Source: Pirellulaceae bacterium
GTDB taxonomy: Bacteria > Planctomycetota > Planctomycetia > Pirellulales > Pirellulaceae
NCBI GenBank assembly: GCA_023382975.1
Contig: JAHDXO010000043.1
Location: forward strand, 32,565 to 96,564
DNA length: 64,000 nucleotides
Direction: 5' to 3'
Shown here: piece after piece, positions 23,115-34,078 of the stretch
Layout of the letters: every line of letters starts with the position of its first letter
Position numbering within the stretch: the stretch's first letter is position 1
Made by a program: the position numbers and the translations under genes
Notes under the pieces: model-generated
Databases searched by the model: none
What the model saw: only the letters and a program-made list of their open reading frames with translations
What the model was told of the DNA's origin: nothing

Positions 23115-24185
23115 ATGTCCAGTATTTTGGTCACCGGCGGGGCGGGGTTCATTGGCAGCAACTTCGTGGTGAAGTGGCTGGACGAAGAGTCCGTGCCGTT
23201 GGTTGTACTCGACCGCTTGACTTACGCGGGCAACCTGGAATCGCTCGGCGGCTTCCTCAATCATCCGCGGCTCTGCTTTGTGCAGGGCGATATCGGGGAC
23301 CGTGGTTTGGTTGACAATCTGTTGCGCGCCCACGACGTGGTGGCGGTAGTCCATCTCGCGGCGGAGAGTCACGTCGACCGCTCGATCGACGAGCCGGATG
23401 TCTTCGTGCAGACGAACGTCGTGGGCACCTACCAGTTGTTGTCGGCCGCTTTGACATATTGGAGAGATTCCTCCGCGAGCGTGCGGAAGCGATTCCGTTT
23501 TGTCCATGTCTCGACGGACGAGGTCTACGGTTCACTGGGACCGACGGGCAGATTCAGCGAAACGACCCCTTATGCGCCGAATTCCCCTTACGCAGCTTCG
23601 AAAGCCGCTGCGGACCATTTCGTCCGCGCGTTCCACAGCACCTACGGGTTGCCCGTGCTGATCACCAATTGCTCGAACAACTACGGACCCAGGCAGTTTC
23701 CCGAGAAGCTGGTTCCGCTGATGATCCTGAACGCGATCGAGGGCAAGCCGTTGCCGGTCTACGGCGACGGACAGAACATCCGGGACTGGTTGTTCGTCGA
23801 GGACCACTGCCGCGCGCTGCGCGCGGTACTGGCCCGAGGGCGTCCCGGCCATGTGTACTGCCTAGGCGGCGACTGCGAAGTGACGAACCTGGAGATCATC
23901 CGTCAGATTTGTGCGACGGTGGACCGGCTTTGTCCCGGGTTGCCTCACGCGCCCTGCGAATCCTTGATTGAATTCGTCGCCGACCGCCCGGGCCACGACC
24001 GTCGCTACGGGATGGATGCAGGCAAGATCCGCTTGGACTTGGGATGGTCCGCCGAAGTCGACTTGCGCGACGGACTGGAGCGTACGGTGAGATGGTACTT
24101 GGAAAATCAGACGTGGGTCCAGAACGTCGCTCGGGGCCACTTCCGTCGCGAACGACTTGGGTTGGCGGGGGGAAACTATGACTGA
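23115..24185 (+). CDS. rmlB: dTDP-glucose 4,6-dehydratase
   Basis: A 356-residue short-chain-dehydrogenase-family enzyme converting dTDP-glucose to dTDP-4-keto-6-deoxyglucose, a precursor of dTDP-rhamnose and other deoxysugars. Visible motifs: NAD-binding TGGAGFIGS at the N-terminus, HLAAESHVDRSI, catalytic STDEVYG, YAASK, NCSNNYGPRQFPEKL and YGDGQNIRDWLFV. It overlaps rmlA by eight bases. rmlC and rmlD are not in the window, so the final sugar cannot be named. Confidence 0.95.
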   Translation: MSSILVTGGAGFIGSNFVVKWLDEESVPLVVLDRLTYAGNLESLGGFLNHPRLCFVQGDIGDRGLVDNLLRAHDVVAVVHLAAESHVDRSIDEPDVFVQTNVVGTYQLLSAALTYWRDSSASVRKRFRFVHVSTDEVYGSLGPTGRFSETTPYAPNSPYAASKAAADHFVRAFHSTYGLPVLITNCSNNYGPRQFPEKLVPLMILNAIEGKPLPVYGDGQNIRDWLFVEDHCRALRAVLARGRPGHVYCLGGDCEVTNLEIIRQICATVDRLCPGLPHAPCESLIEFVADRPGHDRRYGMDAGKIRLDLGWSAEVDLRDGLERTVRWYLENQTWVQNVARGHFRRERLGLAGGNYD

Positions 24186-25185
24186 TTCCGATTCCCGGCC
24201 TCCGTGCAACGGACCTTGCGAGATAACCAGTCCCGACGCCAACGTACACGAGTCCGATGCTGGCCCCGTCCGCTGCCCCAAAGGCATCGTCATGGCGGGT
24301 GGGTCGGGATCAAGGCTGTACCCGCTAACCCGCGCGGTCAACAAACATCTGCTGGCGATTTACGACAAGCCGATGATCTACTATCCGCTGTCCACGCTGA
24401 TGCTGGCCGGAATTCAGGACGTGCTGCTGATCACCGGCCCAGAAGATGCTCCGTTGTTCCAGCGTCTGCTGGGCGACGGCACACGGATCGGGATGTCGAT
24501 TCACTACGCGATTCAACCCGAACCGCAGGGCCCCGCTCAGGCGTTCCAGATCGGACGCGACTTCATTGGCGGCGACCGCGTCGCGTTGATTCTTGGCGAC
24601 AACATCTTCTATGGGCAGGGCTTCCAGTCGCTGTTGGCCGAAGCTGCTTCCCAGCCCGTTGGCGCAACCGTGTTTGCGTACCCCATCAAGGATCCGCAGC
24701 GGTTCGGGGTGGTGGAACTGGACGCACAACACCAGGTTCTCTCGCTGGAAGAGAAACCGGTCTCGCCCAAGTCGAACTGGGCGGTCGTCGGCCTGTACTT
24801 CTACGACAACCAAGTGGTCGAGATCGCCGCCGGCCTGAAACCATCGGCCAGGGGGGAACTTGAGATCACCGATGTCAATCTGGAATACTTGCGCCGCGGC
24901 TTGCTGCGCTGCCAGCCCATGGGGCGAGGCTACACGTGGCTCGACATGGGAACCCCCGAGTCGATGGTGCAAGCCAGCAGCTTCATCGCCACGATCGAAT
25001 CGCGTCAGGGTTTGAAAGTGGCCTGCTTGGAGGAGATCGCGCTGGTCAAAGGCTTCATCGACGCCCGCCAACTGGAGATCATCGCCGCGTCGATCGGAAA
25101 CGAATACGGCCGTTATCTTGCACAGCGAGTCGAAGAATGGAAGCGAAACGAAGGAAAGGGGCATTCCACTCAACGCACCAAGTAG
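24178..25185 (+). CDS. rmlA: Glucose-1-phosphate thymidylyltransferase
   Basis: A 335-residue nucleotidyltransferase making dTDP-glucose, the substrate of the upstream dehydratase. Signatures: GIVMAGGSGSRLYPLT, DKPMIYYPLSTLMLAGI, GDNIFYGQGF, FGVVELD, EEKPVSPKSNWAVVGLYF and GRGYTWLDMGT. The usual family length is about 290; this one has roughly 38 extra residues before the nucleotide loop. I use the ATG at 24178 because GGGGGGAAA precedes it and it overlaps the rmlB stop; an in-frame ATG at 24157 is possible. Confidence 0.93.
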   Translation: MTDSDSRPPCNGPCEITSPDANVHESDAGPVRCPKGIVMAGGSGSRLYPLTRAVNKHLLAIYDKPMIYYPLSTLMLAGIQDVLLITGPEDAPLFQRLLGDGTRIGMSIHYAIQPEPQGPAQAFQIGRDFIGGDRVALILGDNIFYGQGFQSLLAEAASQPVGATVFAYPIKDPQRFGVVELDAQHQVLSLEEKPVSPKSNWAVVGLYFYDNQVVEIAAGLKPSARGELEITDVNLEYLRRGLLRCQPMGRGYTWLDMGTPESMVQASSFIATIESRQGLKVACLEEIALVKGFIDARQLEIIAASIGNEYGRYLAQRVEEWKRNEGKGHSTQRTK

Positions 25186-25213
25186 AATGCCCCCCGGCGT
25201 CGTCCCCTGGTGG

Positions 25214-26041
25214 TCAGACCAGAGCGGCAAGATGTTCCAGACTCTTGGCGGCCTGGTCGGGGGTGCCGCATTCGACCGAGAAAACGATGTCGCGTGGACA
25301 TTTCTCCTGGACGATGGCGATGATGCGTTTCCAATCCAATACACCTTCCCCGCATGCGCAACCGACCGGAGTGCCCGTCACCTTGCCTCGTTCAGCCGAC
25401 GAGTGCGATTCGGAAATATCCTTGGCATGCAGGTGGACTAGTCGCGAAGCGACGCGCTCCAGCCAGGCATAGACGTCGTGTCCGCAAAGATATGCATTGC
25501 CCGTATCGAAATTGATGCCGATCGACGGAGACTTGACCAAGTTGTAGATGCGGTCCAGGCCATCGGGCGTACGGGAATACTGAGCGTGCGGTTCCAGTCC
25601 GATCTTCACGCCTCGCCGCTCGGCCACGAAGGCAGCTTCCTGCAGCGTGTATTTAATCAGCACAAAGTCTTCTTCCTCGGAGGTCCATTTCGCCTTGATG
25701 CCTTCGTCCGTGTTGATCACCGGGACGCCGATCTCGGAGGCGACGCGAATCGCTAGCTTGATGTATTCGCCATGCACTTCCGGCCGTCCCAGGGGACCAT
25801 GACTTTGCAGTCCGGAGATGGTCAGGCCGGCTGCGTCGCAGGCTTCCTTGATCCGGTACGGGTCGTCAAACATCGAGACGGTGTGGAAATAGCCGGCTTC
25901 GCTCATCAGTTCGCGTCCGAAGTGGATCATCGGCTCGAAGTACTTGTAGCCCATCTTTGCCGCGGCTTCGACGGCCCATTCGAACGGCTTGTCGCTGCTT
26001 CGGGAGAACTCGGCGTTCAGGCCAACATAGATCTTTCCCAT
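25214..26041 (-). CDS. Cytoplasmic sugar phosphate isomerase/epimerase (TIM barrel)
   Basis: A 275-residue protein of the xylose-isomerase-like TIM barrel group. Metal-site motifs include KIGLEPHAQYS, GINFDTGNAYL, LVHLHAKDI and DIVFSVECGT. There is no signal peptide, unlike the paralogue at 18.8-19.8 kb. It is convergent with rmlA (28 bp between stops) and divergent from glgB. Substrate unknown. Confidence 0.85.
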   Translation of the reverse strand: MGKIYVGLNAEFSRSSDKPFEWAVEAAAKMGYKYFEPMIHFGRELMSEAGYFHTVSMFDDPYRIKEACDAAGLTISGLQSHGPLGRPEVHGEYIKLAIRVASEIGVPVINTDEGIKAKWTSEEEDFVLIKYTLQEAAFVAERRGVKIGLEPHAQYSRTPDGLDRIYNLVKSPSIGINFDTGNAYLCGHDVYAWLERVASRLVHLHAKDISESHSSAERGKVTGTPVGCACGEGVLDWKRIIAIVQEKCPRDIVFSVECGTPDQAAKSLEHLAALV

Positions 26042-26099
26042 CGTATCGCTCCGTTTGGCTAGAGGGGTAAGTGACGCCGTTTTCTAGCATATCATCGGA

Positions 26100-26128
26100 C
26101 TGACAACCAGCCGGCAGGGTGCTATACT
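26100..26128 (+). promoter_or_regulatory. Probable glgB promoter
   Basis: CTGACA (26100-26105) and TATACT (26123-26128) are separated by 17 bp, about 38 bp before the start of glgB. Confidence 0.5.
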
Positions 26129-26165
26129 TGTTTCCTCAGACGATCCTCTTTGCCATTACCGATGG

Positions 26166-28106
<1,941 letters not shown>

Positions 28107-28316
28107 CGACGACCATCAGCAGCATCGGGGCGGCCAGCGTCATCAGGATGAAGATCAATTGATAGCGTCGGTCGCCTTCGCGCAGCGCGCGGACCAGATA
28201 GCCCCCGGCCGATGCCATGACGGCGAAGACCAACATCGTCAACAACATCGTGGCGATCGAGAACCGCGGCTGCCACGGCTCGGGCCGTTCGTTCGGATTG
28301 CGATCCTGGCCGCGGA

Positions 28317-29867
28317 TCATGCCAACGCTCCGAGATCGTAGTAGAGCAGCATCGTTACGATCCCCGACGCTCCGATCACCAGGAAAGCGAGCAGCACTTC
28401 CTTGAACAACCCCCGGTGCCCTAGCCACAGGACCAGCACCAACTTCATCAGGGTGTTCGCCAGTGCGCCGAGCACCAGATTGAAACTGGCCCAGTCCAGA
28501 CTGATCAGGCCTGATGTATGCGCATCGCTGATCGAAAAGGCAATGGCATCGGCGTCGGTCAAGCCGCTGATGGCGGCGATCAGCGGCAGCCAACGGTCGC
28601 CCAGGTAATCGATGGCCAACCGCGTGACGATCAACGTCGCGGCGAAGATGGCGGCGAATGTCAACGCGGATTTCAGGCTGAAGGGATTGGTGAGTTGCAG
28701 GGGTTCGGCCCGCACCCACTGCCGGGACGATCGGGCGAAGTAGGCGATCGCCACAATCAAGCCGACGATCGCCATCACCGCGACAGGCACCATCATGTTG
28801 CGCATCAGGGCGTAGTTAACCACCGCAATCTGCACCAACAGTCGCGGGAACATCACCGTCGATGCGAGGATCACCGCGATCGCGAAACGCCGGTTCCAGT
28901 CCGGCGCTTCCAGACTCCGCCGGGCAAAACTCACGGCGGTCACCGTGCTGGACGCCAGACCGCCGATCAAACCGGTCAGGCCGATACCGGCGTTCGCGCC
29001 CAGCACCTTGACCAGCACGTAGCCGACAAAACTGATGAACGAGACCAGGACGACGATCAACCAGATCTTGTAGGGATGGATTGCCGACAGCGCGACGCTC
29101 AGGAACCGCTCGGTGGGTTCGACCTTGAGCAACTGGCCGACTTCGAATTCATCCGCCGCTTCGCCTTCGTAGATCGCAGTCAGCCGTTGCGGGTCGATCT
29201 CCTGGATCTCCAGCAGACCCAAGTTCCGCGCTTGCGGGCCGTAGACCGAGATCTTCCGGCCCACGTCGAAAGTCAAGCCCGGAATCAACTCGACCGTGAC
29301 TCGCCGCGCCGAATCGTCCCAGGCGACGATGCGGCCCAGCGGAAAAGTGACGTAGGTATCCAGCGTCTGTTTGGGCAGGATCGGCAGAACGATGAAGCTG
29401 ATCACTAACAGCTTGGCCGCCGCATTGATCTCGTACTCCTGCACACGACTCTGCAGATGCCCCAATGCCTTCTTCTGAGACAGCACGATCAGGACGACCA
29501 CCCCAATCGCGATCGCCATGACGGCGGCATCCTTCATCACCAACACGCCCAGGAAGAATGTCAGCATCGCGCTGATTTCCGTCGTGATGCCCGAGCGTTC
29601 CGCCTCGTTCGGTTGCCTGTCCTGCCAGTAGCACGCGATCAGCAGCGCGACGATTCCGGCAAACCCCACGATCAGTATCGCACTGTTTTCGTATCGGCCA
29701 GCAAGAAAAGCGGTCACGGCACCGATCAGGGCGAACAAAATGAAATCCCGCACGCCGGGCGACTCGTCTTCGCGATGCGACTTCTCCCGCTCCAGCCCGA
29801 TCAACAGGCCCAGCGCCGCAGCGATGCCGAATTTCAGGAAGATGTCCAGCAGGAATTCTTCGGGCAT
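28317..29867 (-). CDS. MgtC/SapB-like membrane protein with DUF4010
   Basis: A 516-residue inner-membrane protein. The N-terminal MgtC/SapB domain has its usual motif (AAALGLLIGLEREKSH ... GVRDFILFALIGAV). A soluble insertion lies at about 200-260, and the C-terminal half is a second multi-span block (DUF4010: GGLASSTVTAVSFARRS, ISGLTDADAIAFSIS). MgtC-like proteins are linked to magnesium stress and envelope energetics; the function of DUF4010 fusions is not established. It is translationally coupled to the small membrane protein downstream. Confidence 0.88.
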   Translation of the reverse strand: MPEEFLLDIFLKFGIAAALGLLIGLEREKSHREDESPGVRDFILFALIGAVTAFLAGRYENSAILIVGFAGIVALLIACYWQDRQPNEAERSGITTEISAMLTFFLGVLVMKDAAVMAIAIGVVVLIVLSQKKALGHLQSRVQEYEINAAAKLLVISFIVLPILPKQTLDTYVTFPLGRIVAWDDSARRVTVELIPGLTFDVGRKISVYGPQARNLGLLEIQEIDPQRLTAIYEGEAADEFEVGQLLKVEPTERFLSVALSAIHPYKIWLIVVLVSFISFVGYVLVKVLGANAGIGLTGLIGGLASSTVTAVSFARRSLEAPDWNRRFAIAVILASTVMFPRLLVQIAVVNYALMRNMMVPVAVMAIVGLIVAIAYFARSSRQWVRAEPLQLTNPFSLKSALTFAAIFAATLIVTRLAIDYLGDRWLPLIAAISGLTDADAIAFSISDAHTSGLISLDWASFNLVLGALANTLMKLVLVLWLGHRGLFKEVLLAFLVIGASGIVTMLLYYDLGALA

Positions 29868-30002
29868 GGCCGAATCCAGAGCCCCGAGTCAGTAGCGATA
29901 CGCCTACCATCCAGAATAATCGAAACAACGGGCCGCCGCACTGCGGGAACGCAAATCCGAGATTTTGGTCGTCTCGATCCCGCGCAGACGCTGCCCGTGC
30001 GG

Positions 30003-30989
30003 CTAATCGAACTCGTCCAGCGCATCGACCAGGGCATCGAGTTCATCGGGAGCGCGGTCGGACGGCCGTTTGGGTGGCCGAGCGCCGGCGACCGCAGTTC
30101 CGACTGGCTGCCGCCCCGCGGCCAGCAGTTGCTCGTCGCGCTCGCGGGCGGCGACGGCGAGCGCGTCCTCGCCCGGGCTTGGCCCGCCGAACAAGCGAGA
30201 CAAGTCGATTTTGAAACCGCCGGCCGCCGCCGGGGCACCGGCAATCGCCGGCGTCTTGTGCTGCGGGAAGAGGATGGCATTCTCAGGACAAACGCGACTG
30301 CACGCCGGACAGCCTTTGCGGCAGTTGTCCGGCTGTTCGACCAAGATCGTCTCGGCTCCATCGACGCCGTAGACGCCGAACAAGCAGAAATCAATGCACT
30401 CCATGCAGTTGGTGCAGCGGCTGAAGTCGATCACCGGATACCAGCGCCGATCCGCTTCGTCATCGATCTGTCGCCATTCCCGCGCGCCGTTTCCGCCCGG
30501 GGTGTGAGTAGCGGAGACTGACGGAACACCGAGTTCGCCAACGATGCGGGCAACCTCGTCGACGACCGGTTCGGCCGACTCGCAAGCTCGCAGATCGGCA
30601 CAGTAGATCGACCTGGATGGCGATGGCCGGGTGTCGGCGACTCGCTCGACTCGATCGCCCTCCGGTTCTCCCTCCGCTTCCTCCGTTTCCTCTTCGTCGG
30701 TGGGCAACCGCAACAAGCTCGTTTCCATGGCGCCAGAAACACCGTTTCGGTCCAAGATCCAGTGCGCCGCGCGCGGGTAGAGCCACGAGAGGACGATCAA
30801 ATGGCCGGGCAGTGCGCGCAGAGCGTTCAGCGTCGCGCCGTCGGGCCGCAGGTCGTATAGATTCGGGACGACCAGCACATCCAACTGGTGCTGGCCGCTC
30901 AATCGTTCGGCGATCTCGCTTTCCATCGCCCGCTTCGCCGGATGGCTGCTTTGTCCTTGCGATACGATCACGGTGATCTGCGGTTTCAT
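30003..30989 (-). CDS. 4Fe-4S ferredoxin-domain protein, last gene of the radical SAM/GcvH-like operon
   Basis: A 328-residue cytoplasmic protein. Residues 1-90 look like an alpha/beta domain (ITVIVSQGQSS, HLIVLSWLYPRA), followed by an acidic linker. Two cysteine clusters then bind likely 4Fe-4S centres: CTNCMECIDFC and CRKGCPACSRVCP. The tail is Pro/Ala-rich and acidic (DELDALVDALDEFD). The start has GAGGAAA upstream. It follows the GcvH-like gene by 61 bp. An electron-transfer role for the radical SAM protein of the same operon is inference. Confidence 0.8.
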   Translation of the reverse strand: MKPQITVIVSQGQSSHPAKRAMESEIAERLSGQHQLDVLVVPNLYDLRPDGATLNALRALPGHLIVLSWLYPRAAHWILDRNGVSGAMETSLLRLPTDEEETEEAEGEPEGDRVERVADTRPSPSRSIYCADLRACESAEPVVDEVARIVGELGVPSVSATHTPGGNGAREWRQIDDEADRRWYPVIDFSRCTNCMECIDFCLFGVYGVDGAETILVEQPDNCRKGCPACSRVCPENAILFPQHKTPAIAGAPAAAGGFKIDLSRLFGGPSPGEDALAVAARERDEQLLAAGRQPVGTAVAGARPPKRPSDRAPDELDALVDALDEFD

Positions 30990-31050
30990 CGATTATTTCC
31001 TCGCGCCGTCTCCGGCCGCAACCAGTTCGCTTCACGGCCAGCCGAAGGCT

Positions 31051-31503
31051 CTAACTCAATTGACCTTTGATTGTTCGCTGCGTCGCCACCCAGACTTCGT
31101 CCAGGTACTCGACGTACTCCCCAGCCGACAGCAGTCCTTCGCCGTCGCCTTCCACTTCGAACAGCCAGCCCACGCTGTACGTGTCGACGTTGATCGCGGA
31201 CGGGTCGTCGAGCAGTTCCGGGTTGAATTCCGTCAAGCGACCGGCGATCGGGGCGTACAGACTCGCTTCCGCCTTCTTGCTTTCGATCGACCCGATCTCC
31301 TGCCGCGTTTCCAGCCGGCTGTTGGCATCGATCGTCCAGTCCAGAAAGTACACGTCTTGCAGCAACCGCACCGCGTAGGCGGAAAATCCAAATCGATACA
31401 CGTGGCCGCGCCGTTGCGCCCACATGTGATTGCGGGCGTATTGCCGGTCAGTCGGAATGGTTGCTGCGTACTGACCCATCATGAACACCAGCGAGTCGCT
31501 CAT
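31051..31503 (-). CDS. GcvH-like lipoyl-carrier protein
   Basis: A 150-residue homologue of the glycine cleavage H protein. The lipoylation motif is present (GSIESKKAEASLYAPIAG, probable lipoyl-lysine K77), as are the family motifs ARNHMWAQ, FNPELLDDPSAIN and YSVGWLFEV. It is about 20 residues longer than typical GcvH. The ATG overlaps the radical SAM stop by four bases (ATGA). No gcvP, gcvT or lpd gene is in the window, and the operon context (radical SAM, ferredoxin) suggests a carrier role outside glycine cleavage. Confidence 0.82.
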   Translation of the reverse strand: MSDSLVFMMGQYAATIPTDRQYARNHMWAQRRGHVYRFGFSAYAVRLLQDVYFLDWTIDANSRLETRQEIGSIESKKAEASLYAPIAGRLTEFNPELLDDPSAINVDTYSVGWLFEVEGDGEGLLSAGEYVEYLDEVWVATQRTIKGQLS

Positions 31504-32810
31504 GTGTAGCGGACTCCCTGGTGTTGCGGTTCGAAAAAGGCGGGCAACAACGCGTCGGCACGCAACAGCCCTTTGCGGGTCAGTTGGATGCGGTCGCCCT
31601 CGATCGTCAACAACTGGTCGTCGGCGTATCGTTGCCATGTTTCCGGCCAAAGACCAAGAATCTCCGCGCTGAACTTGTTCCGGAAATACCCCGCGTCCAG
31701 ATAGCCGCGTTTCAGTTGCAGGATCAACTCGCGAACCAGCAATTGATGCGGGGTGGGCCGCAACGCACGTCCCAGCGGCAATCGGCTTTCGTCCAGCAAC
31801 GGACGGATGTATTGATCCCACTCGGGCAAGTTCTGGTAATGCATGCCCGAGACATGGCCAAAACTGGCAATACCGGTGGCCAACAGATCCGAGCCCATCC
31901 AGAGATTGTCCCGGTAGCTGAAGTTCACTTTGTCCGGATCCCGTACCACCGTGTACGCGCTCGATACGTGGTATCCGGCGGCGAGCAGTTCGTCGAAGGC
32001 ATAATCGACCCAGTCGCGTTTGGTCGTCCAGCCGGCAACCGGAATCTCGATCCGATTGCCCAAGACGTCCTGCGAGTAGATCGTGTTGAACGGCAGTTCC
32101 ATCTGATAGATCGTGACACTTTCCGGGGCCAAGTCGATGGTCTTGCGAATGTTCTCCTTCCAGTTCTCCCACGTTTCGCCGACCATGCCCGAGATCAGGT
32201 CGATGTTCACGTTCGGAAAACCAGCGGACTGAATCCAGTCCCACGCGCGGTAAATCTCAGGTGACAGATGCGCCCGGCCGTTTTCTCGCAACACGTCGTC
32301 GCTGAAGTTCTCCACGCCCAGGCTGAGCCGCGTCACGCCCAGATCCTTCAGCGTCCGCACCTTGGGTTCGGCCAGCGTTCCCGGCTCGCATTCGAAGGTC
32401 ACTTCCTCTGCCCGGTCCCAATTCACATTCTCCCGCAGGCGATCGACCAGGGAATTCAACTGGCGAACGCTCAGAAACGATGGCGTGCCGCCGCCGAAAT
32501 AGACGAACCGGAACGGCCGCTCACCAATCACCGGCTGGTGGCTGACCAACTCGATCTCCCGCGCCAGCGCGCTGACGTAGGTCTCGATGTCGCTGGGCCG
32601 GTTGTCCGTGAAGACCTTGAAGTAGCAGAATTTGCACCGTTTCCGGCAGAAGGGAATGTGCAGGTACAATCCCAACGGAACTTCGCGAGGCGGTTGGTGG
32701 AGCACCCGCTCGACCTCTGTCACCTGATCGCGAGTCCACTGCGAGTACGGCGGGTAGTTCGAGATGAAATAGCTGCCGATCTCGGTCTTGGTTTCCGTTG
32801 CCGCGGTCAT
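31500..32810 (-). CDS. HemN/HemW-like radical SAM protein
   Basis: A 436-residue radical SAM enzyme resembling oxygen-independent coproporphyrinogen III oxidase-like proteins. The cluster motif is C55-x3-C59-x2-C62 (HIPFCRKRCKFCYF). Other family motifs: RFVYFGGGTPSFL, VTFECEPGTL, LGVTRLSLGVENF and NVNIDLISGM. The C-terminal HemN-like helical domain is present (LILQLKRGYLD). The substrate is unclear: HemN, HemW (haem chaperone) and anaerobic haem-degrading members share these motifs. Its coupling to a lipoyl-carrier and a ferredoxin gene is unusual. Confidence 0.85.
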   Translation of the reverse strand: MTAATETKTEIGSYFISNYPPYSQWTRDQVTEVERVLHQPPREVPLGLYLHIPFCRKRCKFCYFKVFTDNRPSDIETYVSALAREIELVSHQPVIGERPFRFVYFGGGTPSFLSVRQLNSLVDRLRENVNWDRAEEVTFECEPGTLAEPKVRTLKDLGVTRLSLGVENFSDDVLRENGRAHLSPEIYRAWDWIQSAGFPNVNIDLISGMVGETWENWKENIRKTIDLAPESVTIYQMELPFNTIYSQDVLGNRIEIPVAGWTTKRDWVDYAFDELLAAGYHVSSAYTVVRDPDKVNFSYRDNLWMGSDLLATGIASFGHVSGMHYQNLPEWDQYIRPLLDESRLPLGRALRPTPHQLLVRELILQLKRGYLDAGYFRNKFSAEILGLWPETWQRYADDQLLTIEGDRIQLTRKGLLRADALLPAFFEPQHQGVRYT

Positions 32811-32828
32811 CGTTGATTGATCTCTTGG

Positions 32829-33950
32829 TTAGCGTGCCCCGAAACAATAGACGACTCCCTTGTCGTCCGCAATCACCAGTCGGCCGCCCGCGACGGCCGG
32901 CGAGCCCGTAAAGCCGTTGCCGGTCTCGAACTGCCAGCGTTCTTCCCCGCTGGCCAAATCCAAGGCGTGGATCCGTCCGTCGGCCGCTGCTGCAAAGACT
33001 CGGTCTCCCACGATCACGGGCGATGAATCCACTCGTTGCCGCGCCGAGAATTGCCACAGCAGTTTGCCTGTCTCGGGGTGCAGCGCCCGAACGCTGCGGT
33101 CACGGCCCCCGACGACGACCGCCTGTCCGGTCGCCGCCGGGCAACTGCGGAACGCTTGAGCACGGTCGTCCTTGAACGTCCAGGCGACTTCGGCCTTGCG
33201 CCAATCCACACACAGGAACTCGCCGTTTTCCGCTCCGAAAAACACGCGGTCCCCGACGGCTGCGGGGGTCACCCCGGTGGGCGACCCAATTGGCACCGCC
33301 GTCGCGGCCTGTCCGTCCTCGACTCGGATGATGTGCAGTTGCCCATCGCAGCCCGCAACGAAACAGCGGCCCTCGACAATCGTTGGACTGCAGCGGATCT
33401 GGTCCTCGATCTCGTGTTTCCAGATCAATTCGCCGGTCTTCGCCCGCAGACAGTACAACGTCGCGTCCTGCGAACCGAACAGGACGCGGTCCTCGAAGAA
33501 GTTCGCACTGCCGTCAATTTCGGCCTCGGCCTCGTACTGCCACAACAACTTGCCTTCCTCGGCCCGGACACAATAGAAGCGTCCGTCGTAGTCGCCGATG
33601 TAGATCAGGCCGTCTCGTACCGACGGCGACGCGGTGAAGCCGCCTTCCAGCTTAAGGGTCCACTTCTGCTCGCCGGTCGCCAGATCAATCGCGTACAAGT
33701 TGCCGTCCAGATCCGCGATGTAGACAACTCCGGCAACAATGGCCGGTGTGCCTTCGAACGCGCCCTTGGGTACGACAAACTTCCACTGGAGCATCAGGTC
33801 GCGCGGCAACGTGCTACGGGCAACACCCGTGGATTGTGAATCTCCGCGGAACATCGGCCAATCTGCGTCCGCCACGGCCTCCGCTCCAAGGCTGGGCCGT
33901 TGAAGTCCGGAAGCCGCCAACAAAGCGATAAACAGAAGTGTTCGGGTCAT
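32829..33950 (-). CDS. Secreted PQQ-type beta-propeller protein
   Basis: A 373-residue exported beta-propeller. The ATG at 33950 starts a signal peptide (MTRTLLFIALLAASGL). Repeats of the PQQ/quinoprotein type recur, with forms such as GNLYAIDLATGEQKWTLK, GRFYCVRAEEGKLLWQYE, ATLYCLRAKTGELIWKHE and GRIHALDLASGEERWQFE. No quinone-dehydrogenase active site is apparent, so it probably binds rather than oxidises. It is the first gene of the set continuing 18 bp later with the radical SAM gene. Confidence 0.85.
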   Translation of the reverse strand: MTRTLLFIALLAASGLQRPSLGAEAVADADWPMFRGDSQSTGVARSTLPRDLMLQWKFVVPKGAFEGTPAIVAGVVYIADLDGNLYAIDLATGEQKWTLKLEGGFTASPSVRDGLIYIGDYDGRFYCVRAEEGKLLWQYEAEAEIDGSANFFEDRVLFGSQDATLYCLRAKTGELIWKHEIEDQIRCSPTIVEGRCFVAGCDGQLHIIRVEDGQAATAVPIGSPTGVTPAAVGDRVFFGAENGEFLCVDWRKAEVAWTFKDDRAQAFRSCPAATGQAVVVGGRDRSVRALHPETGKLLWQFSARQRVDSSPVIVGDRVFAAAADGRIHALDLASGEERWQFETGNGFTGSPAVAGGRLVIADDKGVVYCFGAR

Positions 33951-34078
33951 TTCGTCGTCTCGTTGAATCCAAGAATCAACCACCGACAGCCTACGAAGCA
34001 ATCCGTGGGTATTGTAGGGCTCTCGTGTCTTTGTCCACCACTACGATCGGCGTCGAATCCGTCCCACTCGGACGGAAT

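Noticed and set aside
22604..23161. 185-codon minus-strand frame between the HEAT gene and rmlB
   Set aside because: It runs through the plus-strand terminator and the rmlB start, without a ribosome site or known pattern.
31051..31503. Assignment of the lipoyl protein to glycine cleavage
   Set aside because: No gcvP, gcvT or lpd is present and the gene is coupled to a radical SAM enzyme; the H-protein fold is accepted but the pathway is left open.
31504..32244. Upstream extension of the GcvH-like frame (to 32244)
   Set aside because: It overlaps the radical SAM gene in another frame and shows no protein pattern; the ATG at 31503 overlaps the previous stop in the ATGA manner and starts the conserved H-protein.
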